This document shows, in pieces, positions 36,299 to 45,440 of a stretch of 64,000 bases of DNA. The notes under the pieces were generated by a model, which was not told the DNA's origin, ran no database searches, and was given only the letters and a program-made list of their open reading frames with translations. Origin of the DNA: Okeania sp. SIO1I7. GTDB lineage: Bacteria > Cyanobacteriota > Cyanobacteriia > Cyanobacteriales > Microcoleaceae. Location: positions 686,121 to 750,120 of the forward strand of contig JAAHGF010000004.1 in the NCBI GenBank assembly GCA_010672585.1, read 5' to 3'. The first letter of the stretch is position 1. Each line of letters opens with the position of its first letter. The position numbers were made by a program, and so were the translations under genes.

Positions 36299-37372
36299 AA
36301 TTTGAAAATTATAAGTACTACTTCTAATAATTTTAAGTTTGATAAATAAAGTCAAATAAGGTAATTTTCTTTTAACTTGATTTTTTTGATAAAAGCGGTT
36401 GAAATATCTTTTTAAATTGATTAAATTGACCTTATCCCTGCACTCGTTTGTGCAGCATGACAAATGGAAAATCAGAAATAGGAAGTCACAATTCAAAAGT
36501 TTTTTCCTACCGCGATAATTTTAGGTTAATACTCTCTATTTCTAGACTGAGAAATAGCCCTGCTATTTCATTCTAAACTGTGCCATTTTATGTATTGACC
36601 AAATAACCTTATTTCAAGCTTTAGGAAATTTATTTTTCGCTGTATGAAAATCAATAGATTCATTGCCAAAATTTAGAATGAAATTACCCTGGAGAAATAG
36701 GATGACACAACTCCCCTTTAACGAAGTCAGAAGTCAGAAGTCAGAAGTCAGAAGTTAACCCACCCCTCGCCCCTCCCCCTCCCAGGAGGGGAAGTAGGGG
36801 ATACCTGAGCAATTCTCCAAAAATATTGCACCTTAAAAGGCGGGGTTTTAGACCCATGTTATTTTGATAAATTTAATTTTAGGGGGTTGAAAATTAGTGG
36901 TGAACAACAATCTCACATTAATTTTAACTTCTGACTTTCCTGCGGAATGCTGCACAAAAAAAATTGTGATTTCTGACTTATTGAATCGTAAGCATTCAGC
37001 CATCAATTATCAGCTATTGCTTTTAGTTTAGGATAAAAGCTTTATTAATTGTCTTACTACAAAAGTTGGCTCCCTTTCCCTTAAAGTCTATTTAAATTTA
37101 AACACTGTCCTATATGAGATATGAGAGAGTCTTGTTGCTGTTAACGCAGTTCCTCAGTAAGAGGCTAACTAACAGCTAATAGCTGAATGCTTATACCATT
37201 TCTCCATGAAGTTGCACTTAATATTAAAGACGAGAATAGTCAGTGTAATAAGGTCTGAGTAACAATTATTAAGCACATTTTTACAGAGAAATGGTATTAC
37301 CTTGAATCCTTCTTGTCTTTAATTTTGACAATAGGAAAACTTAAAAAATTTATATTCGTCTCAATAATAATT
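36299..37372. repeat. Repeat-rich intergenic region
   Basis: Contains AGAAGTC tandem units (36722-36756), the motif CCTCCCCCTCCCAGGAGGGG, a relative of the 21905 repeat at 36803-36872, CCTGCGGAATGCTGCACAAA (36944, short palindromic repeat) and a family E miniature element (37193-37297). No gene is supported. Confidence 0.6.
37193..37297. mobile_element. Miniature inverted-repeat element, family E
   Basis: ATACCATTTCTC at the left is matched by GAGAAATGGTAT at the right. The next bases (CATGAAGTTGCACTTAATA versus, inverted, TGTAAAAATGTGCTTAATAA) also pair loosely. It is 105 bp long, non-coding and related in its ends (TATACCA, GAAGTTGCA) to family D. Confidence 0.65.
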
Positions 37373-38590
37373 ATGAAAACAAAAAATATTCTATTTTTAA
37401 GTAATGGTCATGGAGAAGATACACATAATTGTCAAATTATTAAAGCTTTTACAAAAATTTCTTCAGATACAACTATATCAGCTATGCCTATTGTTGGCGC
37501 TGGTAATAACTATAAAAATTTAGGAATACCAATTATTGGTCCCACAGCAAATATGCCATCGGGGGGTTTTTTTTATTTGAACCCTTTATTATTATTTAAA
37601 GACTTGGGACAGGGATTAATTAGTTTAACTTGGCGACAGTTACAAATAGTTCGACAATTTGCGAAAAACTGCGATTTAGTTATGGCTACTGGAGATATTG
37701 TCGTCGCAGCGATCGCTTATTGGACAAAGTTGCCTTATGTGGTGTTTCTTTCGGCTGATTCTAGTTATTATGAAGGTCGAATTAATTTGGGTTTAATATT
37801 GCCAAAATTACTGAATAATTTTAGATGTTTAAAAGTTTTTGTTAGAGATGCTTTGACTGCAACAGATTTAAACCGACAAGGAATTAAAAAGGCAGAATTT
37901 GTAGGTACGCCTGTGATGGATAATTTAATTTCTACAGGAAAAGATTTAGAGCTTAAACCAGGATTATTTACTATTGGTATTTTACCTGGTTCTCGTTTAC
38001 CGGAGGCTAGTATAAATTTATCTTTGCTACTTAAATTGGTAAGAAAAATTGTGAAAGTTATGGGAGAAAATGTTTGTCAGTTCCGAGTAGCTGCCGTTCC
38101 TGTTTTAATGTCTGAATTAGAAGCATTTGTGCAGCATTGCGCAGGAATTTCTACTTCTGAAAATTGGCAATATCAAGCAGGTAAGTTGACATTTTCAACT
38201 GATAAATATTCAATAGAAGTAATTTGTTATGAGGATGCTTTTGCCGATATTTTACAACAATCAAATTTGGTAATTGGGATGGCAGGAACTGCAATTGAAC
38301 AAGCGGTAGGATTAGGAAAACCTGTTATTACTATTCCAGGTGAAGGTCCTTCATTTACTTATCGGTTTGCGGAAGCTCAAACCAGACTTTTAGGTTGTTC
38401 AGTACAGGTTATTGGTAAACAACCAGCTAATAGTTTTATTCTGCAAGAAGCAGCTCAAAAAGTAAAAGAAACTTTGGCAGATAAGGAGTATTTAGAAGCT
38501 TGTATTCGCAATGGTATTGAAAGGATGGGTAGACCTGGTGGTAGTGAAAAAATAGCCGATTATTTAATGCAATATTTGAGTAGGGAATAG
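37373..38590 (+). CDS. Lipid-A-disaccharide synthase-related protein (cyanobacterial LpxB-like)
   Basis: A GT-B-fold protein related to LpxB but forming its own cyanobacterial family. Start chosen at ATG 37373 (MKTKNILFLSNGHGEDTHNC), where conservation begins; the frame is open back to 37313 but those residues look random. GHGED near the N-terminus, PSGGFFYLNPLLLFKDLGQG, VMATGDIVVAAIAYWTKLPY, GILPGSRLPEASINL and VIGMAGTAIEQAVGLGKPVI are the donor-sugar and phosphate loops of the fold. At 406 residues it fits the family. Cyanobacteria that lack classical lipid A may use it in another glycolipid; the substrate is unknown. Confidence 0.85.
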   Translation: MKTKNILFLSNGHGEDTHNCQIIKAFTKISSDTTISAMPIVGAGNNYKNLGIPIIGPTANMPSGGFFYLNPLLLFKDLGQGLISLTWRQLQIVRQFAKNCDLVMATGDIVVAAIAYWTKLPYVVFLSADSSYYEGRINLGLILPKLLNNFRCLKVFVRDALTATDLNRQGIKKAEFVGTPVMDNLISTGKDLELKPGLFTIGILPGSRLPEASINLSLLLKLVRKIVKVMGENVCQFRVAAVPVLMSELEAFVQHCAGISTSENWQYQAGKLTFSTDKYSIEVICYEDAFADILQQSNLVIGMAGTAIEQAVGLGKPVITIPGEGPSFTYRFAEAQTRLLGCSVQVIGKQPANSFILQEAAQKVKETLADKEYLEACIRNGIERMGRPGGSEKIADYLMQYLSRE

Positions 38591-38992
38591 GAAGTTCATT
38601 AATGGATAATGGATAATTCATTAATGGATAATGGATAATTCATTAATGGATAATTACCTCTGGTTAAAACCGTTACGGAATTGAATGTAAGGAAATATTA
38701 TATCATGTCTGGTAGCATCGGTCTTGTATAGCAAAGGTAGGCAACAGCTCATCTGGCAACAGCTCATCTGGCAGGAATACTTAAGAGCAAGAAAAAACTT
38801 AAATTTCCTGGAGATATTCACTCTTGGGTTTACACAAACGATACCAGCGGACATGATATTATTTCTTTTCTCTTGGTCGATTGGATATGGCTCCGAGACC
38901 TCGCCATCCCACCCTGCGGGAAGCTACGCTAACGACCGATTTTTCCCCTTGAAAGGGGAGGCTTGAAACCAGAATTATTTAATTATTAATTA
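38591..38992 (-). repeat. Interspersed repeat, family A, interrupted by a family F element
   Basis: In minus orientation: ATTAATGGATAATGGATAAT units, TTACCTCTGGTTAAAACCGT, then a 156-bp insertion, then TTCTTTTCTCTTGGTCGATT, GGATATGGCTCCGAGACCTC, GCTACGCTAACGACCG, CCCCTTGAAAGGGGAGGC and AATTATTTAATTATTAATTA. A family B element follows immediately at 38993. Confidence 0.8.
38702..38857. mobile_element. Miniature element, family F, nested in family A, 5-bp target duplication
   Basis: ATCATGTCTGGTAGC at the left and (inverted) ATCATGTCCGCTGGT at the right are the terminal repeats. ATTAT is duplicated at 38697-38701 and 38858-38862. Removing the 156 bp and one ATTAT restores the AAATATTATTTCTTTTCTC continuity seen in the uninterrupted family A copy at 29552-29578. 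The interior contains CAGCTCATCTGGCAA twice in tandem and no full gene. Confidence 0.85.
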
Positions 38993-39251
38993 GGGTTTGC
39001 TGATTAAATCCAAAAGTATTTACAGATAAAGGTAAGTGCCTTTTTGGGGCTTTTAAAAAGTGCCTGATTTTCAGCTATTGATGCTCAAAAAGTTAATATT
39101 TTAGGCGCATAGTTGGGCAGAAAAATCCCAAATTGACAATTGTTACTCCTACCTCATCGCTCCCGACCCTTTTCTCCCCTCCTGGGAGGGGGAGGGGCGA
39201 GGGGTGGGTTGTCTCCTACCCTCACCCATAAGACTAGTGAAGCGCAAACCC
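38993..39251. mobile_element. Miniature element, family B, copy 4, directly upstream of the NRPS
   Basis: GGGTTTGCTGATTAAATCCA to GTGAAGCGCAAACCC, TA flanks on both sides, same orientation as copy 1. It ends 29 bases before the NRPS start, so the NRPS leader and perhaps promoter lie in the element. Confidence 0.8.
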
Positions 39252-39280
39252 TAATTATTCATTCGGTAAAAGGCATCTTG

Positions 39281-42200
39281 ATGCAGAATCAATCTCTAGA
39301 AAACTCCCAATTCCCTTCCCCTCTATCGCGGGGACAGCAAGCCTTATGGTTCATCTACCAGAAGGATCTAGAAAGCGTAGCTTACAACATATTTATAACC
39401 ACTCGTCTGGCTGGAGAGTTAAACCTAGAGGCTTGGCGAAAGGCTTGGCAGAAACTGGTTGGACGACATTCGATCCTGCGAACTACCTATAGGACTCTAG
39501 ACGGCAAACCCGTTGCAGTAGTTAGTCAAGACTGCAGTGTCAAGATTGAGGTAACAGATGCTTCTGGGTGGGGGTCCGACGAATTAAAAGCCAAAATTAT
39601 GGCAGCAGTAGAGAGTCCCTTCAATTTAGAAACGGGTCCGGTCCTGCGCCTGGAGTTGTTTGCCCGATCGCCCCAGGAGTTTGTCCAATTGATAACCATG
39701 CACCACATTGCCGGGGATGGGTGGTCATTTGACTTGCTGCTCAAAGAACTCCGGGTATTATACGCGGCTTCCGTCCAGAACCTTCCAGAAGCAAAAATAG
39801 CTAACTTGCTAGCAGATTCTCCCTGGCAATACGCCGACTATGTGTCCTGGCAGTCGGAGATGCTCTTGTCTGCACGAGGAGAACAACTCTTTCGCTACTG
39901 GCAGAAAAAACTAGCCGACTGCTTGCCGATTTTGAATATACCAACAGACAAAGCGCGACCAAGGGATTTGAGCGGTCGGAATGAATTTCATATTGTCGAA
40001 CTCAACCAACGACTCCGAGAGAAACTGCTACAACTCGCTGCCGATCTCGGAGTCAGTCTTTACCGGACTATGCTGGCTGCCTTCTTTGTCCTGCTACATC
40101 GCTTATCGGGTCAAGAAGACATCCTGCTAGGAAGCGCAATGGCGGCAAGGTGGAGCGTTGAGGAGCTTAAAAGCATTGTCGGTTACTTTAACAAAGAGGT
40201 CGTGTTGCGGGCAACTCTTGCGGATAACCCCACCTTTGCAGAATTTCTCGCCCGCATCGATCGCACGGTAACGGAGGCACAGACTCATCAAGATTATCCC
40301 TTCGACTTATTAGTAAAACGACTCAACCCTCGTCGAGATGCTAACCGACACCCTTTAATTCAAGTCGATTTCACTTGGCGCAAGCATCGCTGGTACAAAC
40401 CTGAGAGACCCGAACTCACAGCAGGTGAGAAAGCACTGTCTATCGAGCCATACTTAGCCGTACACCAACAGGGTTCGGTATTTGATGTAAGTTTGGCAAT
40501 TGAGGAACTTGACAAATCTCTCCATTTCATCTGGGAATATAGTGCCGACCTGTTTGATGCTAACACTATTCGCCATTGGGCGAGACATTTAGAATGCTTG
40601 CTAGAATCGATTGTCGCCAATCCACAACAGCGCGTTGCGTTTTTACCAATCCTGAGGTCAGAGGAACAACATCAATTGTTGGTGTCCTGGAACAATACTC
40701 AGACAGATGCTCCCCAAGATAAGTGCATTCATCAGTTGTTTGCAGAGCAGGTAAAACGGAGATCAGACAATATCGCGGTAGTTTTTGGGAACGAACAAAT
40801 TACCTATCGGGATCTGAACGCTAAGGCAAATCAATTGGCCTATTATTTGCAATCTCTGGGAGTAGATCCAGAGGTAATAGTGGGGATTTGCATAGAGCGC
40901 TCGGTTGAAATGCTGGTGGGATTGTTGGGCATTCTCAAAGCGGGGGGAGCGTATTTACCCTTAGACCCGAGCTATCCACGCGATCGCCTGGCTTATTTGC
41001 TAGAAGATTCGGGAGTAACTTTGCTGTTGGCTTCCGAAAAGTCAGTAGTTCGACTCCCAGAAAGCAAGAGACGAGTTGTTTTCTTGGATAAAGATTGGCC
41101 GGTCATTTCTCACAATAGCGCGGAAAATCTTGCCCTTCGTACCAAACCAGCTTCTTTAGCTTACGTCATCTACACTTCAGGTTCTACTGGAAAGCCAAAA
41201 GGGGTGGAAATCGAGCATAAAAGTTTGGTAAATGCCTATCATTCCTGGGAGCAAGCTTACCAGCTACATCCCCAGAGCAGCCATCTGCAAATGGCGAGTT
41301 TCTCCTTTGATGTCTTTACGGGAGATTGGGTTCGCGCTCTTTGCTCGGGAGCCAAATTAGTTCTATGTCCGAGGGGCTTTTTGTTAGAGCCAGAAAAGCT
41401 GTATCAATTGATGATCCAAGAGCAAGTCAATTACGCAGAATTTGTGCCAGCGGTAATGAGAAACTTAATCGAGTATTTGGAGAACACCGAGCAAAACCTA
41501 GATTTCATGAAGGTATTGGCGATCGGTTCGGATAGCTGGTCCGTGCAAGAATACCAACGATTTCGCCAATTCTGCGGTTCAGAAACTCGGTTAGTGAATT
41601 CTTATGGAGTCAGCGAAGCAACCATTGACAGTTGCTATTTTGAAAACGCCAATATCCAACGACCCCCTGAATCTCCAGTTCCTATCGGTAAACCCTTTGC
41701 TAACGCTCTTCTCTATATTCTCGACGATCGTCTCCAACCAGTTCCCATTGGCGTACCAGGAGAACTGCATATCGGTGGCATCGGTTTAGCCCGAGGCTAT
41801 CTCAACCGTCCGGACTTAACTGCAAAAAAGTTTATTGCTAATCCTTTTAGCCAAGAAGAGGGAGCGCGTCTGCACAAAACCGGAGATAAGGCACGCTATC
41901 TCCCGGACGGCAACATCGAACTTCTCAGTCGCATCGACAACCAGGTAAAAATTCGCGGCTTCCGGATCGAACCAGGAGAAATCGAGGCGCTACTGGCGAA
42001 ACGCCAAGAAGTGCAGCAAGCTGTAGTTATAGTTCTCGGAGACCAACCGAGTAACAAGCGCCTGGTGGCTTATGTAGTTCCCAATCAATCTTTTTCTCCA
42101 TCTTCCCAGAAAAATTGTAGCGACTTTGTCAATAACCCCTTGTATGGGAAGCAAATGCAGAAACTAACACCAAAACTGCGTGCTTTTCTCAAGGAAAAAC

Positions 42201-43417
42201 TGCCGGACTATATGATGCCTTCGGCTTTTGTGATGCTAGACTCCCTACCCCTAACTCCCAACGGCAAAATTGACCGGCGGGCGCTCCCCGCACCGGACGG
42301 AACTAGCACCGGTAGCGATGCCACTTTTATTGCACCCCGGGATACTCTAGAATTGCAACTGACACAAATCTGGTCTGATGTTTTGGAAGTTTCTCCCGTA
42401 GGAATCCGAGATAATTTCTTTGACATCGGCGGTCATTCTTTGTTAGCGATCGCCTTAATTGCTAGGGTGCAACAACAGTTAGGCAAAAACCTCTCTTTGG
42501 CAGCACTTTTGCAAAGTCCGACTATTGAGCAACTCGCCATTTCTCTGCGCTCCGGCGAAGATTCTGGGTCAACCTCACCCCTAGTTGCGATTCAGTCCAA
42601 TGGAGATTTACCGCCTCTCTTCTTAATCCCTCCCAGCAGCGGCACTGTCTTATTTTATCTAGATTTAGCCCGCAATTTGGGGAGCGAACAACCGATTTAT
42701 GGTTTGCAAGCGCCTGGTCTCAATGGAGAGCGATCGCCTTTTACTACTCTCAAGGAACTCGCCACTCACCACCTAAAAGCAATTAAAACGATTCAACCTC
42801 GCGGTCCTTATTACTTGGTTGGTTTTTGCGTGGGTGGTCACTTAGCCTTAGAAATGGCGCAACAGTTACACCAACAAGGGGATACCCTGGCATTGCTAGC
42901 ACTAATAGAATCTTCTGCTCCAGAACACCACAGACTTTTGATTGATAGCACGCCAGGAAGGATGCTAGGTACTGATATTTTTTATTCCAGATTATTTGCT
43001 GAAGAAATGAGCGCTCCTCGCGGGAAAGAAGTACCCGTATCCTGCGAGCAACTACAACAACTGATGCCAGAGGAGCGATTGGGGTATGTCCTCGAACAAG
43101 CTAAGATATTCGATCTCTTGCCGGAGGAAGTTAGAGTTGAGGATTTGGAAAATTTGTTTGAAGTTTTTCAAGCCACGGCTATTGCGTCTTATAACTATGA
43201 AGCGCGACCTTATCCAGGTAATATTGTGCTGTTTAATGCCAGCCAGCAGCTAATAGATGTAGGGGGCGATCCCACTTTAGGTTGGCGGGATTTTGTTGCG
43301 GGAGAAATTGAAATCCACGAGATTCCCGGAGAACATTTCTCGATTATCCGGGAACCTCAAGTGCGGGTTTTAGCAGAAAGGTTGATGCTTTGTCGCGATC
43401 GCGCTCTGGCGAATTAA
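39281..43417 (+). CDS. Single-module non-ribosomal peptide synthetase, C-A-PCP-TE
   Basis: 1378 residues from ATG 39281 (MQNQSLENSQFPSPLSRGQQ). The frame is open further upstream, but that part is repeat DNA. Condensation domain: residues ~10-450, HHxxxDG motif H141-HIAGDG. Adenylation: ~480-975, with YTSGSTGKPKG (631 onward), NSYGVSEATID, HKTGDKARYLPDG, KIRGFRIEPGE and NGKIDRRALP. Carrier: DNFFDIGGHSLL with phosphopantetheine Ser1053. Thioesterase: ~1095-1375, GFCVGG with Cys1183 where Ser is usual, and His1352 (PGEHFSII). Aligned to GrsA, the pocket reads about D-V-G-E-L-I-S-I-D-K, closest to the ornithine code DVGEIGSIDK. There are no upstream modules, MbtH, Sfp or transporter nearby. Base composition is higher in GC than in its neighbours, suggesting transfer. 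Confidence 0.95.
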   Translation: MQNQSLENSQFPSPLSRGQQALWFIYQKDLESVAYNIFITTRLAGELNLEAWRKAWQKLVGRHSILRTTYRTLDGKPVAVVSQDCSVKIEVTDASGWGSDELKAKIMAAVESPFNLETGPVLRLELFARSPQEFVQLITMHHIAGDGWSFDLLLKELRVLYAASVQNLPEAKIANLLADSPWQYADYVSWQSEMLLSARGEQLFRYWQKKLADCLPILNIPTDKARPRDLSGRNEFHIVELNQRLREKLLQLAADLGVSLYRTMLAAFFVLLHRLSGQEDILLGSAMAARWSVEELKSIVGYFNKEVVLRATLADNPTFAEFLARIDRTVTEAQTHQDYPFDLLVKRLNPRRDANRHPLIQVDFTWRKHRWYKPERPELTAGEKALSIEPYLAVHQQGSVFDVSLAIEELDKSLHFIWEYSADLFDANTIRHWARHLECLLESIVANPQQRVAFLPILRSEEQHQLLVSWNNTQTDAPQDKCIHQLFAEQVKRRSDNIAVVFGNEQITYRDLNAKANQLAYYLQSLGVDPEVIVGICIERSVEMLVGLLGILKAGGAYLPLDPSYPRDRLAYLLEDSGVTLLLASEKSVVRLPESKRRVVFLDKDWPVISHNSAENLALRTKPASLAYVIYTSGSTGKPKGVEIEHKSLVNAYHSWEQAYQLHPQSSHLQMASFSFDVFTGDWVRALCSGAKLVLCPRGFLLEPEKLYQLMIQEQVNYAEFVPAVMRNLIEYLENTEQNLDFMKVLAIGSDSWSVQEYQRFRQFCGSETRLVNSYGVSEATIDSCYFENANIQRPPESPVPIGKPFANALLYILDDRLQPVPIGVPGELHIGGIGLARGYLNRPDLTAKKFIANPFSQEEGARLHKTGDKARYLPDGNIELLSRIDNQVKIRGFRIEPGEIEALLAKRQEVQQAVVIVLGDQPSNKRLVAYVVPNQSFSPSSQKNCSDFVNNPLYGKQMQKLTPKLRAFLKEKLPDYMMPSAFVMLDSLPLTPNGKIDRRALPAPDGTSTGSDATFIAPRDTLELQLTQIWSDVLEVSPVGIRDNFFDIGGHSLLAIALIARVQQQLGKNLSLAALLQSPTIEQLAISLRSGEDSGSTSPLVAIQSNGDLPPLFLIPPSSGTVLFYLDLARNLGSEQPIYGLQAPGLNGERSPFTTLKELATHHLKAIKTIQPRGPYYLVGFCVGGHLALEMAQQLHQQGDTLALLALIESSAPEHHRLLIDSTPGRMLGTDIFYSRLFAEEMSAPRGKEVPVSCEQLQQLMPEERLGYVLEQAKIFDLLPEEVRVEDLENLFEVFQATAIASYNYEARPYPGNIVLFNASQQLIDVGGDPTLGWRDFVAGEIEIHEIPGEHFSIIREPQVRVLAERLMLCRDRALAN

Positions 43418-43737
43418 TATTGGACCGATGGGCGATAGTCGAGTTGCGTTGTAATAATAAACGCTTTTATTATTGACATAATAAGTTGTTTTTAATTGTG
43501 ACAAAAGCAAAATCCTTGACTTGCAAGGTTTTTAGCGATACTTTTAACTCCCCCGGCGGGAAGTCCCGCGCTCTCCCGGAGGGGAGCGTCGTATGGGAAA
43601 GCCGGGCGTTATCTGTGTTGTTCATCGGGGATTTTCTCTTTGTAGCATACATATTATATTGTAGTATCTACATTATAGTTATTCTACTATAGCTATTGAC
43701 AATTACAAATAAATAGATTATGATTTTTCTAAAAACA
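43418..43737. other. Intergenic region with GC-rich hairpins after the NRPS
   Basis: CCCCCGGCGGGAAGTCCCGC and GCTCTCCCGGAGGGGAGCGT (about 43550-43590) form hairpins resembling IS200/IS605 ends like those near 62283. They may also act as the NRPS terminator. No gene is seen. Confidence 0.5.
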
Positions 43738-43856
43738 GGGGGAGGACATCACCTCTGTATAAACAGCAGTCAGCTTTTTTTTCTGACTGAAGAATCCCGC
43801 GTTGTCGCGTTAGCGCAACGTCGGGAGTATGTCAAAAGGAGATAGCTTATTTATAC
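43738..43856 (+). mobile_element. Solitary right end of an IS200/IS605-type TnpB element
   Basis: ACAGGGGGAGGACATCACCT, CTGTATAAA, TGAAGAATCCCGCGTTGTCG, AGCGCAACGTC and GGAGTATGTCAAA match, in order, the reverse complement of 56568-56665, the 3' region of the tnpB element. No tnpB or tnpA is next to it. The DNA corresponds to the omega-RNA/right-end part of such elements, so it is either a relic or a non-autonomous derivative. Confidence 0.8.
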
Positions 43857-43874
43857 AGGTTGGCCACATAATTA

Positions 43875-44124
43875 GGGTTTGCGCTCAAAAGTCTTTTAGT
43901 AGGGGTAGGAGACAACCCACCCCTCGCCCCTCCCCCTCCCAGGAGGGGAGAAATGGGAATGAGCGAGGAGGTAGTCGGAAAAATTATCCCTCAATTTTTC
44001 TGCCATAATAATTCCAAAATACTAGCATGCATGAGCTTTTTCCACCGAAAAGCTGGTACTTTTTTTAACTCAAAAACTTTAAAGCCTTTATCTGTCAATA
44101 CTTTGAGAATTAATCAGCAAGCCC
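43875..44124. mobile_element. Miniature element, family B, copy 5, downstream of the NRPS
   Basis: GGGTTTGCGCTCAAAAGTC to GAATTAATCAGCAAGCCC with TA on both sides, in the opposite orientation to copy 4 upstream of the NRPS. At 250 bp it is about the same length as that copy. Confidence 0.8.
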
Positions 44125-44408
44125 TAATTATTCCTCATATCTAAGGGTGATCTTTACCAATCATATATCTTGAGTTTTTAGTCAATTTATCAAGATTAAG
44201 TTAGGTTTATACTTTAAATTGGCAGTTAAAAGCCAAACTATACTCTATTTTTAAGCCCTTAAATACAGGCGTTATATCGAGAATCAGCTAATAATTTTAC
44301 TCTGCAAGGAGCAGCTCAAAAAATCAAAAAAAACTTCAAACGTAAGATTTTTCCCTCTTCCTTCTTCCCTCTTCCTTCTTCCTTCTTCCTTCTTCCTTCT
44401 TCCTTCTT
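44125..44408. repeat. Intergenic DNA ending in a CTTCCTT pyrimidine tract
   Basis: A tract of CTTCTTC/CTTCCTT units runs from about 44350 to 44408, right up to the end of the LRR gene on the opposite strand. Nothing else is recognised. Confidence 0.7.
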
Positions 44409-45440
44409 TTAGAAGCGACAAATTGATTCAGGTTGGAGCGGGCAAATTCTAGCAACCGGGTTATTTCGCAAATTCAGTACATCTAATTTAATTAAAGTAG
44501 AGAGAGAATTAATATCTGTAATTCTGTTACGACTTAAATCTAGTAAACTAAGATTTGTCAAAGTGGATAAAGAATCAATTTTTTGAATTTGATTGAAAAC
44601 CAGGATCAGAATTTTCAGATTCCTTAAACTAGAAAGATTGGAAACTTCAGCAATGTAATTATCGCTAAGATTCAGATAAGTTAGATTAGTGAGGTTAGAA
44701 AGAGAAGAAATGTCACTAATTTGATTGCGATATAAATACAAATTCGTCAAGTTAGTTAAGTTAGATAAGGGCGCAATTTTTCTGAGCTGATTATCGTTAA
44801 GATATAGATGAGTTAAATTGGTTAAATTTGCTAGAGGTTTGAGATTTATAACGCGATTAACTCCGAGATTTAGGTGAGTCAATGTTGTTAAATTGGATAG
44901 AGAAGATACATTTTCAATTTGATTAAAAATAAGGCTAAGATTAGTTAATTTAGTCAAATTAGATAGAGGAGATATATTTTTTATTCTATTATCGTTGAGT
45001 TCGAGTTTGGTTAAATTAGTTAATTTAGACAATTCAGAAATATTTTCAATTTTATTACTATCGAGAAATAAATGAGTTAGTTTAGGAAGATTAGATAGAG
45101 GTGATAATTCTTGAATTTGATTAGCATTTAGGGATAGTTTGGTGAGATTTTTCAGGCTGGAGACAGGAGCAAGACTTACAATATAATTATTATTGAGGGA
45201 GAGAGCAGAAAGACTAGAAAGTTTTTTGTCTGCTTCAATACAGTCATTCGTTCTGGCTTTTTGCAAGAGAATTTTAACTGTATATTGAGAAGTGGGAGAA
45301 ATATTTGTTTGATTTAAACACCATTCTCTAAAGGTAGAAAAATTTTCTGGCGAAGTAGAATTGGCATTTAGGTAAGGTTGCATAAGCAGTATCCCTACCC
45401 AAATATAAATTCCTAAAAAGATTACTTTGAGTCTTTTCAT
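44409..45440 (-). CDS. Secreted leucine-rich-repeat protein (SDS22/internalin type)
   Basis: 343 residues. An N-terminal signal or anchor helix (LKVIFLGIYIWVGILLMQPY) is followed by a ~65-residue cap (EWCLNQTNISPTSQYTVKIL...TNDCIEAD). About eleven 22-residue LRRs then run from residue ~75 to 335, consensus LTNLTKLxLNxNxIxNIxPLSN, for example LTHLFLDSNKIENISELSKL. The repeats are of the bacterial internalin/SDS22 class, which makes a curved solenoid for protein binding. There is no C-terminal sorting motif. It may act at the cell surface or in the periplasm. No partner is evident; it lies upstream of the sigma/CHAT island on the other strand. Confidence 0.88.
   Translation of the reverse strand: MKRLKVIFLGIYIWVGILLMQPYLNANSTSPENFSTFREWCLNQTNISPTSQYTVKILLQKARTNDCIEADKKLSSLSALSLNNNYIVSLAPVSSLKNLTKLSLNANQIQELSPLSNLPKLTHLFLDSNKIENISELSKLTNLTKLELNDNRIKNISPLSNLTKLTNLSLIFNQIENVSSLSNLTTLTHLNLGVNRVINLKPLANLTNLTHLYLNDNQLRKIAPLSNLTNLTNLYLYRNQISDISSLSNLTNLTYLNLSDNYIAEVSNLSSLRNLKILILVFNQIQKIDSLSTLTNLSLLDLSRNRITDINSLSTLIKLDVLNLRNNPVARICPLQPESICRF

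Noticed and set aside
35132..36496. CorA start at 36496 (454 residues)
   Set aside because: The extra 66 residues are Lys/Asn/Phe-rich and unlike the family; ATG 36298 begins a plausible acidic CorA N-terminus.
39140..39280. N-terminal extension of the NRPS
   Set aside because: The 47 codons are read through family B element DNA; the condensation domain begins after ATG 39281.
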